This document shows, piece after piece, positions 1-8,991 of a stretch of DNA of 64,000 bases. The stretch is from Collimonas fungivorans Ter331. Lineage in GTDB: Bacteria > Pseudomonadota > Gammaproteobacteria > Burkholderiales > Burkholderiaceae_D. How positions within the stretch are numbered: the stretch's first letter is position 1; each line of letters begins with the position of its first letter. The stretch is taken from positions 248,001 to 312,000 of the forward strand of contig NC_015856.1 in the NCBI RefSeq assembly GCF_000221045.1, read 5' to 3'. The notes under the pieces are model-generated. The model did not search any database, was not told the origin of the DNA, and worked only from the letters and a program-made list of their open reading frames with translations. The translations under genes were made by a program, and so were the position numbers.

Positions 1-405
1 GCGCTCGCCACTCGCGCCGGCAACACGCTCGGCGTGATGACCGCATGCCTGGTGCCGTCGGCGCTGCTGCTGTATCCCCTGTTCTCGGCCGGCAGCGCTG
101 CCTGGGGCGTCGCTTGCGGCGCATTGCTCGGTTTCTTCTGGCTGCCACTGCTCCCTTTGTCGCTGACGGTGATCGATGAGGCTGTTCCCAAGTCGCATGC
201 CGGCATGGCGGCCGGGCTGTTCTGGACGGTGGGAAACGCGGGTGTGCTGGCGATGACGGTGCTGTTCGAGCGCATCAAGAACCTATTGGGCTGGCAGCAG
301 GCGGTGATCATGCTGATCTTGTGCATGGCCGCCGTCCTCTGCGTGCTGTTGCGTTTTGCTCCTGCGATGCGGCGCCACCTGTTCATCCATTCAAGGGAGG
401 CATGA
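1..405 (+). CDS. MFS transporter, C-terminal part (5' end outside window)
   Basis: The frame is open from the first base to a TGA at 403-405, so this is the last 134 residues of a longer protein. It contains about four hydrophobic segments rich in Gly, Ala and Leu and ends with a short basic tail (RRHLFIHSREA), as in the C-terminal half of major facilitator permeases. The segment containing AGMAAGLFWTVGNAG is typical of MFS helix 10-11 packing motifs. Substrate cannot be told. The stop overlaps the start of the next gene (TGATG), so the two are probably translationally coupled. The assignment to MFS rests on hydrophobicity and general resemblance only. Confidence 0.7.
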   Translation, partial: ALATRAGNTLGVMTACLVPSALLLYPLFSAGSAAWGVACGALLGFFWLPLLPLSLTVIDEAVPKSHAGMAAGLFWTVGNAGVLAMTVLFERIKNLLGWQQAVIMLILCMAAVLCVLLRFAPAMRRHLFIHSREA

Positions 406-1694
406 TGCCAGCAAGCATATGGCCGCAAGATCGCGGCGCGCCCCACGATTCCTATTTTTCGGCGCTCAACGCCGAGCTGCGCAGGAACGGTCCGGCGCGC
501 CCTTGCCTGGTGATCGACCTCGACCGCCTGGACCATAACATTGCGCTGGTGCGGCAAGTCATGGGACCCGGCAGGTCGTTGCGCATCGTCGCCAAATCGC
601 TGCCTTCGCTGGCTTTGCTTGACTACGTCTTGCTGGCGTCGGGCAGCAGCCGCCTGATGGCTTTCCACCAGCCTTTCCTGAGCGAAGAGGCAAGGCGCTT
701 CCCGCAGGTTGACATCCTGCTCGGCAAACCGATGCCGGTGCGCGCCGCCGCCGCATTCTACGACCAGCTGCAGGGCCCGTTCGATGCGGCCCGGCAGCTG
801 CAATGGCTGCTCGATACGCCGCAGCGCCTGGCGCAATATCTGACGCTGGCCCAGCAGCGCGGATTAAGCATGCGGATCAATATCGAACTGGATGTCGGCT
901 TGCACCGGGGCGGAGTGGCAGAGGAGAAGGTGCTGGCCGACATGCTGGAAATGATAGAACGCAATCCGGCGCACCTGACGTTCGGCGGTTTCATGGGATA
1001 CGAGCCGCATGTCGCCAAGTTGCCGCGCGCCTTTGGCACGCAGGCGCAACTGCACGAGAAGGTGCTGCAGCGTTACCGGGATTTCATGCAGGTGGTCAGC
1101 AGTTCCTATCCCAAGCTGTTCCATCAGGGCCTCACGCTGAATGCCGGCGGCAGCATGTCGTACCGTCTGTACGGCGAGCAGCCGCTGATCAATGACATAT
1201 CGGTCGGTTCCGCTTTCCTCAAGCCTGCGGATTTCGATCTCAGCCTGCTGGCTGAACATCAGCCGGCCATGTTCATCGCCGCACCGGTGCTCAAGGTGCT
1301 GGGCGGCACCAGAATTCCGGGAGCGGACTGGATCGGGAAAGTCGCGGCATGGTGGAACTCGAACCGGCGCCTTACCTATTTCCTCTACGGCGGACACTGG
1401 CTGGCGCGCTACGAATCGCCGCGCGGCTTGCTGGAGCACCCGATGATGGGTTACAGCACCAACCAGCAGTTCGTCAACGGCTCGGCGGCGACCGCGCTGG
1501 CGCCGGACGATTATGTATTCCTGCGGCCGACCCAGAGCGAAGCCGTGATGCTGCAGTTCGGCGCCATGGTCATCCTGCGCCAGGGAAAAATTGTCGATTA
1601 CTGGCCGGTGCTCGGGTCTTCCGATCCGGGGCCATCCCTGCAAGGCGCTTCCCAAGTGCAGACTACCCACCGCGAGATTGCCAGCCATGCTTGA
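405..1694 (+). CDS. PLP-dependent alanine racemase-like / D-threonine aldolase-like enzyme
   Basis: A 429-residue cytoplasmic protein with an alanine-racemase N-terminal barrel: CLVIDLDRLDHNI (about residues 34-46) then RIVAKSLPS, where Lys64 should carry PLP. The C-terminal region (ALAPDDYVFLRPTQSEAV) is like the D-threonine aldolase/D-serine dehydratase (DSD1) group. Known members cleave or deaminate D-hydroxy amino acids; the substrate here is unknown. The start at 405 is chosen because AAGGGAGG at 393-400 is correctly spaced; an ATG at 402 is also in frame but too close. The stop overlaps the following aldehyde dehydrogenase by 8 bases, suggesting that any aldehyde released is oxidised by the neighbour. 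Confidence 0.75.
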   Translation: MPASIWPQDRGAPHDSYFSALNAELRRNGPARPCLVIDLDRLDHNIALVRQVMGPGRSLRIVAKSLPSLALLDYVLLASGSSRLMAFHQPFLSEEARRFPQVDILLGKPMPVRAAAAFYDQLQGPFDAARQLQWLLDTPQRLAQYLTLAQQRGLSMRINIELDVGLHRGGVAEEKVLADMLEMIERNPAHLTFGGFMGYEPHVAKLPRAFGTQAQLHEKVLQRYRDFMQVVSSSYPKLFHQGLTLNAGGSMSYRLYGEQPLINDISVGSAFLKPADFDLSLLAEHQPAMFIAAPVLKVLGGTRIPGADWIGKVAAWWNSNRRLTYFLYGGHWLARYESPRGLLEHPMMGYSTNQQFVNGSAATALAPDDYVFLRPTQSEAVMLQFGAMVILRQGKIVDYWPVLGSSDPGPSLQGASQVQTTHREIASHA

Positions 1695-3081
1695 AACCCG
1701 TCCGATTTTCGATGCGATGCACGCGGCCAGCCGCCATGCGCCAATGCCGGACTGGGCGACGCGCGCCGACCGGCTGCGGCGGCTGCGGGCGCTGGTGATG
1801 GACAACCGCGCCGCCATCGCCGCAGCGATTTCGGCCGATTTCAGCAATCGGCCGCAGCAGGAGACCGAGCTGGCGGAAGTGTTCCCCTCGGTCGCCGGCA
1901 TAGCCCATGCGCTGCGCCACGGCAAGCGCTGGATGCGGGTGCGCAGGCGCGCCACCGGCCTTTGGTTCAAGCCGGCGGCATCGAAGCTGATGCCGCAGCC
2001 GCTGGGCGTGGTGGGCATCGTGGTCCCGTGGAACTACCCGCTGATGCTGGCGGTAGGTCCGCTGACCGCGGCGCTGGCGGCGGGCAACCGTGTCATGCTC
2101 AAGCAGTCGGAATACACGCCGCGTTTTGCCGCTTTGTTCGCACAGCTGATCGGCGCCAGCTTTGCGGCCGACGAGATCGCCGTCGTCAACGGCGATGCCG
2201 AAGTCGCGCGCGAATTCTCCAGCCTGCCGTTCGACCATCTGCTGTTCACCGGCTCTACTGCAGTCGGACGCCATGTGATGCGCGCCGCCAGCGAACACCT
2301 GACCCCGGTCACGCTGGAACTCGGCGGCAAATCGCCAGCCATCGTCGGCCCCGAAGCCGACTTCGACAAGGCGGTGGAACGCATCCTGGTCGGCAAGCTG
2401 CTGAATGCGGGACAGACCTGTATCGCTCCGGACTATGTGCTGCTGCCGGCGGACAAGGTGCAGCGTTTCATCGACACAGCCAAGCGCGTGTTCGGCAAGC
2501 TGTACCCGGACCTGGCCGGCAATCCCGATTACACCAGCATTGTCAGTGCGCAGCATTTTGCGCGGCTGCAGGCGCTGGCCGATGAAGCCGGCCATCTCGG
2601 CGCGCTGGCGGTTCCGTTGTCCGACAGCGTATCGGATGCCGTATCGCGCCGCATGTCGCCGCTGCTCCTGAGCGGCGTCAACGACGGCATGCGCGTCATG
2701 CAGGAAGAAATTTTCGGCCCGCTCTTGCCGCTGCTGCCGTATGGCTCGCTGGAGCAGGCGATCGCCTACGTCAATGCACATCCGCGTCCGCTGGCGCTGT
2801 ATCTGTTTGAAAAGAACCGGGCAAACATCGACCAGGTGATGCGCAATACCGTGGCCGGCGGCGTTTCCATCAACGACACCTTGCTGCATATCGCGCAGGA
2901 CGACCTGCCGTTCGGCGGCGTTGGCGCCAGCGGCATGGGCGCCTACCACGGCGAGTACGGTTTCCAGACCTTGTCGAAGATGAAGCCGATTTTCCACCAG
3001 TCGGCCATCAACGGGCTGTCGCTGTTCAAGCCGCCTTATGGAAAGACTTTCCAGATGATGATGAAACTGCTGGTGCGCTGA
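1687..3081 (+). CDS. Aldehyde dehydrogenase, coniferyl-aldehyde dehydrogenase type
   Basis: A 464-residue NAD(P)-dependent aldehyde dehydrogenase. The cofactor-binding VVPWNYPL, the general base Glu211 in TLELGGKSP, and the nucleophile Cys245 in NAGQTCIAP are all present, followed by EEIFGPLLP. The short length without an N-terminal extension and the membrane-proximal C-terminal end (FKPPYGK region) match the coniferyl/fatty aldehyde dehydrogenase (class 3-like) branch. It overlaps the upstream PLP enzyme, so both should be made from one mRNA. It precedes envelope genes for hydrophobic substrates, so a long-chain or aromatic aldehyde is a reasonable guess, not shown. The upstream start at 1591 would overlap the racemase gene by over 100 bases and was rejected. 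Confidence 0.85.
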   Translation: MLETRPIFDAMHAASRHAPMPDWATRADRLRRLRALVMDNRAAIAAAISADFSNRPQQETELAEVFPSVAGIAHALRHGKRWMRVRRRATGLWFKPAASKLMPQPLGVVGIVVPWNYPLMLAVGPLTAALAAGNRVMLKQSEYTPRFAALFAQLIGASFAADEIAVVNGDAEVAREFSSLPFDHLLFTGSTAVGRHVMRAASEHLTPVTLELGGKSPAIVGPEADFDKAVERILVGKLLNAGQTCIAPDYVLLPADKVQRFIDTAKRVFGKLYPDLAGNPDYTSIVSAQHFARLQALADEAGHLGALAVPLSDSVSDAVSRRMSPLLLSGVNDGMRVMQEEIFGPLLPLLPYGSLEQAIAYVNAHPRPLALYLFEKNRANIDQVMRNTVAGGVSINDTLLHIAQDDLPFGGVGASGMGAYHGEYGFQTLSKMKPIFHQSAINGLSLFKPPYGKTFQMMMKLLVR

Positions 3082-3150
3082 CGGCCGATGCCGCCGTTTA
3101 TCGAAAGTTTATCGAATTAAGTTGTGATTTGACCTGCGAGGAGACGTGAA

Positions 3151-4527
3151 ATGCACCCGATCAAACCGAAAGCATCCGTACTGCTGTTGTCTGCCGCCTG
3201 GGCCTGCTGCCTGCTGACCGCGCCGCTGTGGGCGCAACAGGCAGCCAGGCTGGGCGCGGAACTGACGCCGGTCGGCGCCGAAAAGGCGGGCAACAAGGAC
3301 GGCACGATCCCGGCCTGGAGCGGCGGCGACGTCACTGCGCCGGGCGGCTACAAGGCCGGCCAGCCGCGCCCGAATCCCTATGCGGCCGACAAGCCGCTGG
3401 CCTCGATCAGCGCCGCCAATCTCGATAAATATGCCGCCAAGCTGTCGCCCGGCCAGGTGCAGCTGATCAAAAGCATCAAGGGTTACCGCATGGATGTCTA
3501 TCCGACCCACCGTTCCTGCGGTTATCCGGACGTGGTGTACCAGCGCAGCAAGGAAAATGTCGGTTTCGCCAAGATCGGGCAAAACGGCTACGAACTGGTG
3601 GAAGCCAAGACCGCCGGCTACCCGTTTCCGATGCCGGCCAACGGCGTCGAGGCGATGTGGAATTTCAAGATGCGCTACCAGGGCGAAGGCCTGACCTGGG
3701 CCTACGCCACGGCGATTCCGCCGAAAGGCGGCAGCGGCATCGGCGAGCCGCTGATACAGGAAGACTACATCATGTTCCCGCTGTCGAACCCGAAGAACAA
3801 CACGATCGCCGGCGCCAAGGGCGTCGAGTCGCTTTACCTGAGCCCCTACATCGCGCCGGCCCAGTTCGCCGGCGACGTCACCTTGTCGCACGCCTACATC
3901 GGCAAGACCAACGATATCTGGCTGTACTTCGCCAGTCAGCGCCGGGTGCGCCGCGCGCCGACCTATTCCTACGACGCCCCTATCCTGAACGATGAAAACC
4001 TCGAAACCATCGACCAGTACACCATGTACAACGGTCCGCTGGACCGCTACGACTACAAGCTGGTCGGCAAGAAGGAAATGATCGTTCCCTACAACTGGAA
4101 CAAGGTCAACGCGGTGGAAAACAAGATCGGCGACGTGGTGCAGCCGACTTTCCTCAACCGCGACCTGACCCGTTACGAAACCCATCGCGTGTGGGAAATA
4201 GAAGCGACGGTCAAGCAGGGCGCGCGCCATACCTTCCCGAAACGGACCTTTTACCTGGACGAGGATTCCTGGCAGATCCTGGTGCAAGACCTGTACGACG
4301 GCCAGGGCAAGGTGCAGCGCGTGATGGAAAGCGGAGTAGTGATGGCGACCGAACTGCCGGCTTGCGTGCAGGAGGGTTACGCCAGTTACGACCTGTCGTT
4401 GGGGCGTTACATCGCCGAACGCATCCCGGCCGGACAGAAACAATCCGACTGGCTGGCCGGCCGCGAAGGCAGGGTCAAGGAATCGATGTTCGAACCTGAC
4501 GGCTTGCGCCGCTTTGCCACCCGCTGA
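3151..4527 (+). CDS. DUF1329 periplasmic/outer-membrane-associated protein
   Basis: A 458-residue exported protein. A signal peptide (hydrophobic VLLLSAAWACCLLTAPLWA, cleavage near AQQA) is followed by the DUF1329 hallmark region with LTPVGAEKAGNKDGTIPAW. The ending FEPDGLRRFATR is also typical. DUF1329 proteins are thought to adopt a LolA/LolB-like lipid-binding fold; this is family knowledge. A GAGGAG ribosome site lies just upstream. It is followed by DUF1302 and an RND permease, the usual partners, so a role in passing a hydrophobic molecule across the periplasm is inferred. Confidence 0.85.
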   Translation: MHPIKPKASVLLLSAAWACCLLTAPLWAQQAARLGAELTPVGAEKAGNKDGTIPAWSGGDVTAPGGYKAGQPRPNPYAADKPLASISAANLDKYAAKLSPGQVQLIKSIKGYRMDVYPTHRSCGYPDVVYQRSKENVGFAKIGQNGYELVEAKTAGYPFPMPANGVEAMWNFKMRYQGEGLTWAYATAIPPKGGSGIGEPLIQEDYIMFPLSNPKNNTIAGAKGVESLYLSPYIAPAQFAGDVTLSHAYIGKTNDIWLYFASQRRVRRAPTYSYDAPILNDENLETIDQYTMYNGPLDRYDYKLVGKKEMIVPYNWNKVNAVENKIGDVVQPTFLNRDLTRYETHRVWEIEATVKQGARHTFPKRTFYLDEDSWQILVQDLYDGQGKVQRVMESGVVMATELPACVQEGYASYDLSLGRYIAERIPAGQKQSDWLAGREGRVKESMFEPDGLRRFATR

Positions 4528-4592
4528 CAGGCGTCCGCAAAAATGCGGCCACAAAAAATCGCGCAGTTTATTCGTATCCCGGGGAGAGAAGA

Positions 4593-6539
4593 ATGAAGAA
4601 GATGGCGAGAAAGATGGCGAAGGGCAGGCGTTCCGGTTTCAAGCCGAGCATGGTGGTGGCCCTGGTATGGGGCAGCTCGACGGTGTTCAGCCAGACGGCC
4701 AGGGCGGAACAGTTCGACCTCGGCAACGGCCTCAGGGGCAGCTTCGACTCCTCGATTTCCTTCGGCATGGCGGTGCGCACCTCCAGCCCCAACTGCGCCT
4801 TCATCGGCCAGGACAACGGCGGCTGCGCCAGCAGCGACCAGATCGGCATCGCACGGCGAGATCCGGTCAATTTCAACCAGTCGTACGACTTGACCAGGCT
4901 GAACCAGGACAACGGCAACCTCAACTATAAAAGCGGGCAGGTGTTCTCAGCCACCTTGCGCGGCGTGCACGACTTGTTCCTGAAAGCGCCGGACGGCTGG
5001 AGCGGCCTGATGCGCGCTGCATGGTCCTACGATTTCGCCGCCGACCGCACCCGTTATGCCGATCTTGAGCCCGATGCGCGCAGCCATGCGGTGCACGACA
5101 TCCGCCTGCTGGACGCCTACGTCAACAAGGAATTCGAGATCGATGAGCATCCGGTGCGGGCGCGGGTCGGCAATCAGGTGATCAGCTGGGGCGAGGACAT
5201 TTTCATTCCCGGCGGGATCAATTCGATCAACGCCATCGATGTGCGGCGCGCGCACAGCCCCGGCGTGCAGCTCAAGGAGATCTTCCGCCCGGCGCCTATC
5301 CTGTCGCTGAATGCCGAGGTGGCCAAGGGCTTGAGCGTCGAGGGTTATTACCAGACGCGCTGGAACGGTTACGAGTTCGATCCGGTCGGCACCTTCTTCT
5401 CCACCAGCGACATCGTCGGCCGCGGCTCCACCGGCGCTTTCCTGCCGACCTCGCTGGTCAATTCCGTCACCGGCCAGTTCGGCCTGCCGCCGGCGCCGCC
5501 CGGCACCGTGGGCGATACCGGCACCCGCATCATCGGCGTCAATCCCAGCACCGGGCTGCCGTTCAACCGCCAGCTATCGGCCAGCGAGCTGGGCGATCCC
5601 AACCTGAATCCCTTGTACGGCCCGCTGATCCACAGCGGCAGCGTGATCCCGCGCGGCATCGACCACAACCCCAGGAACAGCGGCCAGTTCGGCCTGTCGA
5701 CCCGTTATACCTTTCCTGAGAGCGGCGACGAACTGGGCCTGTACTACATCCGTTATCACGACAAGATCCCGTTCGCCAGCATCCGCGTCAACCAGGGCAC
5801 CACCGCCAACCCGTTCGGCTGGCAGGAAATTTACCTGGATTACGCCGAGGACCGCAACCTGTTCGGCGTCTCCTACAACACCCGTGCCGGCGACTGGGCC
5901 TTCGGCACCGAGCTGTCGTTCCGGCCGAAGGAAAGCACCCCTATCGATCCGACCATCATCAGCAACCCGAACAATCCGTATTACTGCAACGCCGACCTGA
6001 ATCCGGCCAACTACCGCCCCACCGGCTACGTCTGCCGCGGCGCCGTCGACCAGAAGAAATACCAGTTCCACTTGACCGCGCTCAACATCTTCACTCCGGG
6101 CGGCAGTTTCGGCGGCCTGCTGCGCGCGCTGGGCGCCACCGAGGGCACGTTTACCTCGGAACTGGCGGCGGCCTATTATCCGGACCTTGATCTCAACCAG
6201 GGCATTCCCTATTCGGTGACTTCCGATTACCGGCAGCCGACCAAGCTCTCCAGCGGCCTGGTGGCGCAGATCGGCGTCAACTATCCGGCTGCATTCGGCG
6301 GCCAGGCTTCCTATGCGCCGGACCTGTCGCTGTCGTACGGCATGTCCGGCGTGTCGGCCAGCGCCTTGCCGGGATTCATCCAGGGCGCGGGTGCGGTGGT
6401 ACTGGGGCTGACTGTGGATTTCAAGACCAAGCCGGCCACCAAGATGCGGGTCGACTACACCCACAATTACGGCGGCGGCCTGTCCAACCTGAGCCGCGAC
6501 CGCGATTTCGCCACCTTCAGCTTCACAACGTCGTTCTGA
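4593..6539 (+). CDS. DUF1302 outer-membrane beta-barrel protein
   Basis: A 648-residue exported protein with a basic N-terminus, a signal peptide ending near ARA-EQFDLG, and many alternating amphipathic stretches rich in Gly, Tyr and Asn ending in Phe (FATFSFTTSF), the usual C-terminal beta-signal of outer-membrane barrels. The early segment LGNGLRGSFDSSISFGMAVR is characteristic of DUF1302. It lies between DUF1329 and the RND transporter with short gaps (65 and 23 bases) and is presumably cotranscribed. A GGGGAGAGAAG ribosome site precedes the ATG. Likely the outer-membrane member of the hydrophobic transport system. Confidence 0.85.
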   Translation: MKKMARKMAKGRRSGFKPSMVVALVWGSSTVFSQTARAEQFDLGNGLRGSFDSSISFGMAVRTSSPNCAFIGQDNGGCASSDQIGIARRDPVNFNQSYDLTRLNQDNGNLNYKSGQVFSATLRGVHDLFLKAPDGWSGLMRAAWSYDFAADRTRYADLEPDARSHAVHDIRLLDAYVNKEFEIDEHPVRARVGNQVISWGEDIFIPGGINSINAIDVRRAHSPGVQLKEIFRPAPILSLNAEVAKGLSVEGYYQTRWNGYEFDPVGTFFSTSDIVGRGSTGAFLPTSLVNSVTGQFGLPPAPPGTVGDTGTRIIGVNPSTGLPFNRQLSASELGDPNLNPLYGPLIHSGSVIPRGIDHNPRNSGQFGLSTRYTFPESGDELGLYYIRYHDKIPFASIRVNQGTTANPFGWQEIYLDYAEDRNLFGVSYNTRAGDWAFGTELSFRPKESTPIDPTIISNPNNPYYCNADLNPANYRPTGYVCRGAVDQKKYQFHLTALNIFTPGGSFGGLLRALGATEGTFTSELAAAYYPDLDLNQGIPYSVTSDYRQPTKLSSGLVAQIGVNYPAAFGGQASYAPDLSLSYGMSGVSASALPGFIQGAGAVVLGLTVDFKTKPATKMRVDYTHNYGGGLSNLSRDRDFATFSFTTSF

Positions 6540-6562
6540 TTAACCAGTGATCGGATGCAGGC

Positions 6563-8983
6563 ATGAGCAGTAGTTCAACCCAGGGTCCCGCCAAGGATGG
6601 CCGGCTGCAGCGGCTGGTGGCAGGGCTGGAATCGGTTCTTTTCAGGCGGCGTTTTGCGGTGCTGCTGGCGTTTGGCGTTTTTACGCTGTGCATGGCGGTG
6701 CTGACGCTGGGTTTGCGCATGTCGGCCGGGTTTGAAAAGACCTTGCCGCAGCAGCATGAATACATCAAGACCTTCAACCAGTACCGGGAAGCGCTGTTCG
6801 GCGCCAACCGCCTGATCGTGGTGGTGCACGCATGCCACGGCACGATCTGGAACCCGCCGGTGCTGCGCCAGTTGCTGGGTGTGACCGAGGCGGTCAATTA
6901 CCTGCAGGGAGTAGACCGCAGCAGCGTCATGTCGCTGTGGACGCCGAATGTATTCTTTACCGAAATCACGGAAGAGGGTTTCAAGGCGCTGCCGATTACC
7001 GGCGGCGACATCATTCCCGACAAGCTCAATCCGCAGGTGATCGCCGACATCCGCGGCCGGGTAGCCGCCGGCGGCTATCTCGGCAACCTGGTCTCGCGCG
7101 ACCAGACCAGCGCCATGGTGCTGGCCGAATTGCAGGATAGCGACCCGCAGACCGGGCAGGCGCTGGATTACCGCGTCTTCAACCAGCTGCTGGAAGACAA
7201 GGTGCGCAAGCGGTTCGAAAACGCCGACGTCGAGATCCAGATCATCGGCTTCGCCAAGGCCATCGGCGATATCGGCGAAGAAGCCAGCCGCGTCATGGAA
7301 TTCTTCGGCATCGCCTTGCTGCTGACCGCGCTCTCGGTTTACTGGTATTGCCGTTCGCTGCGGCTGACCATGCTGCCGCTGGTCTGTTCGCTCAGCTCGC
7401 TGGTGTGGCAGTTCGGCACCCTGCGGCTGCTCGGTTTCGGCCTCGATCCGTTGGCGATCCTGGTGCCGTTCCTGGTGTTCGCCATCGGCGTCTCGCACGG
7501 CGTGCAGCAGATCAATTTCATCGTGCGCGAAATCGCTGCCGGCCGGAATACCGAACAGGCCGCGCGCCACAGTTTCACCGGCCTGCTGATACCGGGCACG
7601 CTGGCGCTGGTGACCGCCTTCATCAGCTTCATCACGCTGACCCTGATCCCGATCCCGATGATCCGGGAACTGGCGATTGCCGCCTCGATAGGCGTCGGCT
7701 ACAAGATCGTCACCAACCTGGTGATGCTGCCGGTCGCCGCCTCGTATTTCAGCTTTTCGCAGGAATATGCGCAACGCGCCATCGGCCGCCGCGAACAGCA
7801 CAGCCGTTGGCTCGGCGGCCTGGCGCTGGTGGCGCGGCCGCGCAACGCATGGATAGTAGTGGCGCTGGGCGCTGCCTTGTTCGGCGTGGCGGTATGGCAA
7901 AGCCAGGGTCGCCACGTCGGCAGCCTGCAGGCCGGCGCCGCGGAATTGCGGCCGGAAGCGCGCTTCAACCGCGACGCCGCCGACATCACCGCTCGCTTCG
8001 ACGTCGGCCTCGACTGGCTGACGGTGGTGTTCGAGGTAGCGCCGGCGGGCCAGCTGGATGCCTGCGCGCGTCCCGACGCCCAGCTGTTCATGGACGATTT
8101 TGCGCAGCAGATGAGCGGCGTGCCGGGCGTGCTGTCGATCCGTTCGGTGGCCGACGTGCTCAAGGGCGTGAATGCCGGCCTCAATGAAGGCAACCCGAAG
8201 ATGGCCACCATCACGCGCGATGCGCGCGGCCTGGGTTCGCAGTTCGGCAGCGCCAACAACCAGCTGCACGGTTTTTCCTCATCGGATTGCCGGGCCCAGG
8301 GCGTCAACCTGTATTTGAGCGATCACAAGGCGACCACCATCAAGGGCGTGGTCGCCGCGGTAGAACAGTTTCGCCGGACCAACCGGCTGGACGGAGTCAA
8401 TATCCGCCTGGCCAGCGGCAACGCCGGCGTGCAGGCCGCCACCAATGAAGTGCTGGAACGCAGCGAACTGCCGATGATGCTGTACGTGTACGCCGCCATC
8501 CTGCTGCTGGTACTGATCGCCTACCGCGACTGGCGCGCCATGCTGGCCTGCTGCCTGCCGCTGACCGTAGCGACCTGGCTCGGCTACTGGTTCATGAAGG
8601 ACCTGAACATCGGCCTTACCGTGGCCACCTTGCCGGTGATGGTGCTGGCCACCGGCATCGGCGTCGACTACGCCTTCTACATCTATAACCGTTTGCAGCT
8701 GCACCTGGGAGCCGGCATAGCGATCAGCGACGCTGTCGAGCGCACTTTGCACGAAACCGGTGTGGCAACCGTGTTTACCGCGCTGACCTTGTCGATAGGC
8801 GTCGCCACCTGGTCGTTTTCGCCGCTGCAGTTCCAGGCCGACATGGGCAAGCTGCTGACCTTCATGTTCCTGGTCAACATGGTCATGGCGGTCACCTTGC
8901 TGCCGGCCTTCGCTGTGGTGCTGGAAACCATCTTTCCGCGCCGCGCCGGCATGCCGCGCATGACGTCGTCCGTTGCTCATTGA
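6563..8983 (+). CDS. RND/MMPL-superfamily hydrophobe transporter
   Basis: An 806-residue inner-membrane protein with the RND layout: one N-terminal helix (about residues 30-50), a large periplasmic loop, a block of helices around residues 245-400, a second loop, and a last helix block from about 640 to 790. The helix-4-like motif region FLVFAIGVSHGVQQINF and the repeat VMVLATGIGVDYAFYIYNR are typical of MMPL/hopanoid-type exporters. Such proteins move lipids and other apolar molecules using the proton gradient (family knowledge). It sits in the DUF1329-DUF1302-RND-YCF48 set. Its stop at 8981-8983 contributes to the ribosome site of the next gene (TGAGGAAA). Confidence 0.85.
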   Translation: MSSSSTQGPAKDGRLQRLVAGLESVLFRRRFAVLLAFGVFTLCMAVLTLGLRMSAGFEKTLPQQHEYIKTFNQYREALFGANRLIVVVHACHGTIWNPPVLRQLLGVTEAVNYLQGVDRSSVMSLWTPNVFFTEITEEGFKALPITGGDIIPDKLNPQVIADIRGRVAAGGYLGNLVSRDQTSAMVLAELQDSDPQTGQALDYRVFNQLLEDKVRKRFENADVEIQIIGFAKAIGDIGEEASRVMEFFGIALLLTALSVYWYCRSLRLTMLPLVCSLSSLVWQFGTLRLLGFGLDPLAILVPFLVFAIGVSHGVQQINFIVREIAAGRNTEQAARHSFTGLLIPGTLALVTAFISFITLTLIPIPMIRELAIAASIGVGYKIVTNLVMLPVAASYFSFSQEYAQRAIGRREQHSRWLGGLALVARPRNAWIVVALGAALFGVAVWQSQGRHVGSLQAGAAELRPEARFNRDAADITARFDVGLDWLTVVFEVAPAGQLDACARPDAQLFMDDFAQQMSGVPGVLSIRSVADVLKGVNAGLNEGNPKMATITRDARGLGSQFGSANNQLHGFSSSDCRAQGVNLYLSDHKATTIKGVVAAVEQFRRTNRLDGVNIRLASGNAGVQAATNEVLERSELPMMLYVYAAILLLVLIAYRDWRAMLACCLPLTVATWLGYWFMKDLNIGLTVATLPVMVLATGIGVDYAFYIYNRLQLHLGAGIAISDAVERTLHETGVATVFTALTLSIGVATWSFSPLQFQADMGKLLTFMFLVNMVMAVTLLPAFAVVLETIFPRRAGMPRMTSSVAH

Positions 8984-8991
8984 GGAAACCC

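Noticed and set aside
6575-8269. Minus-strand ORF of 564 codons opposite the RND transporter
   Set aside because: Gln/Arg/His-rich shadow frame of the transporter.
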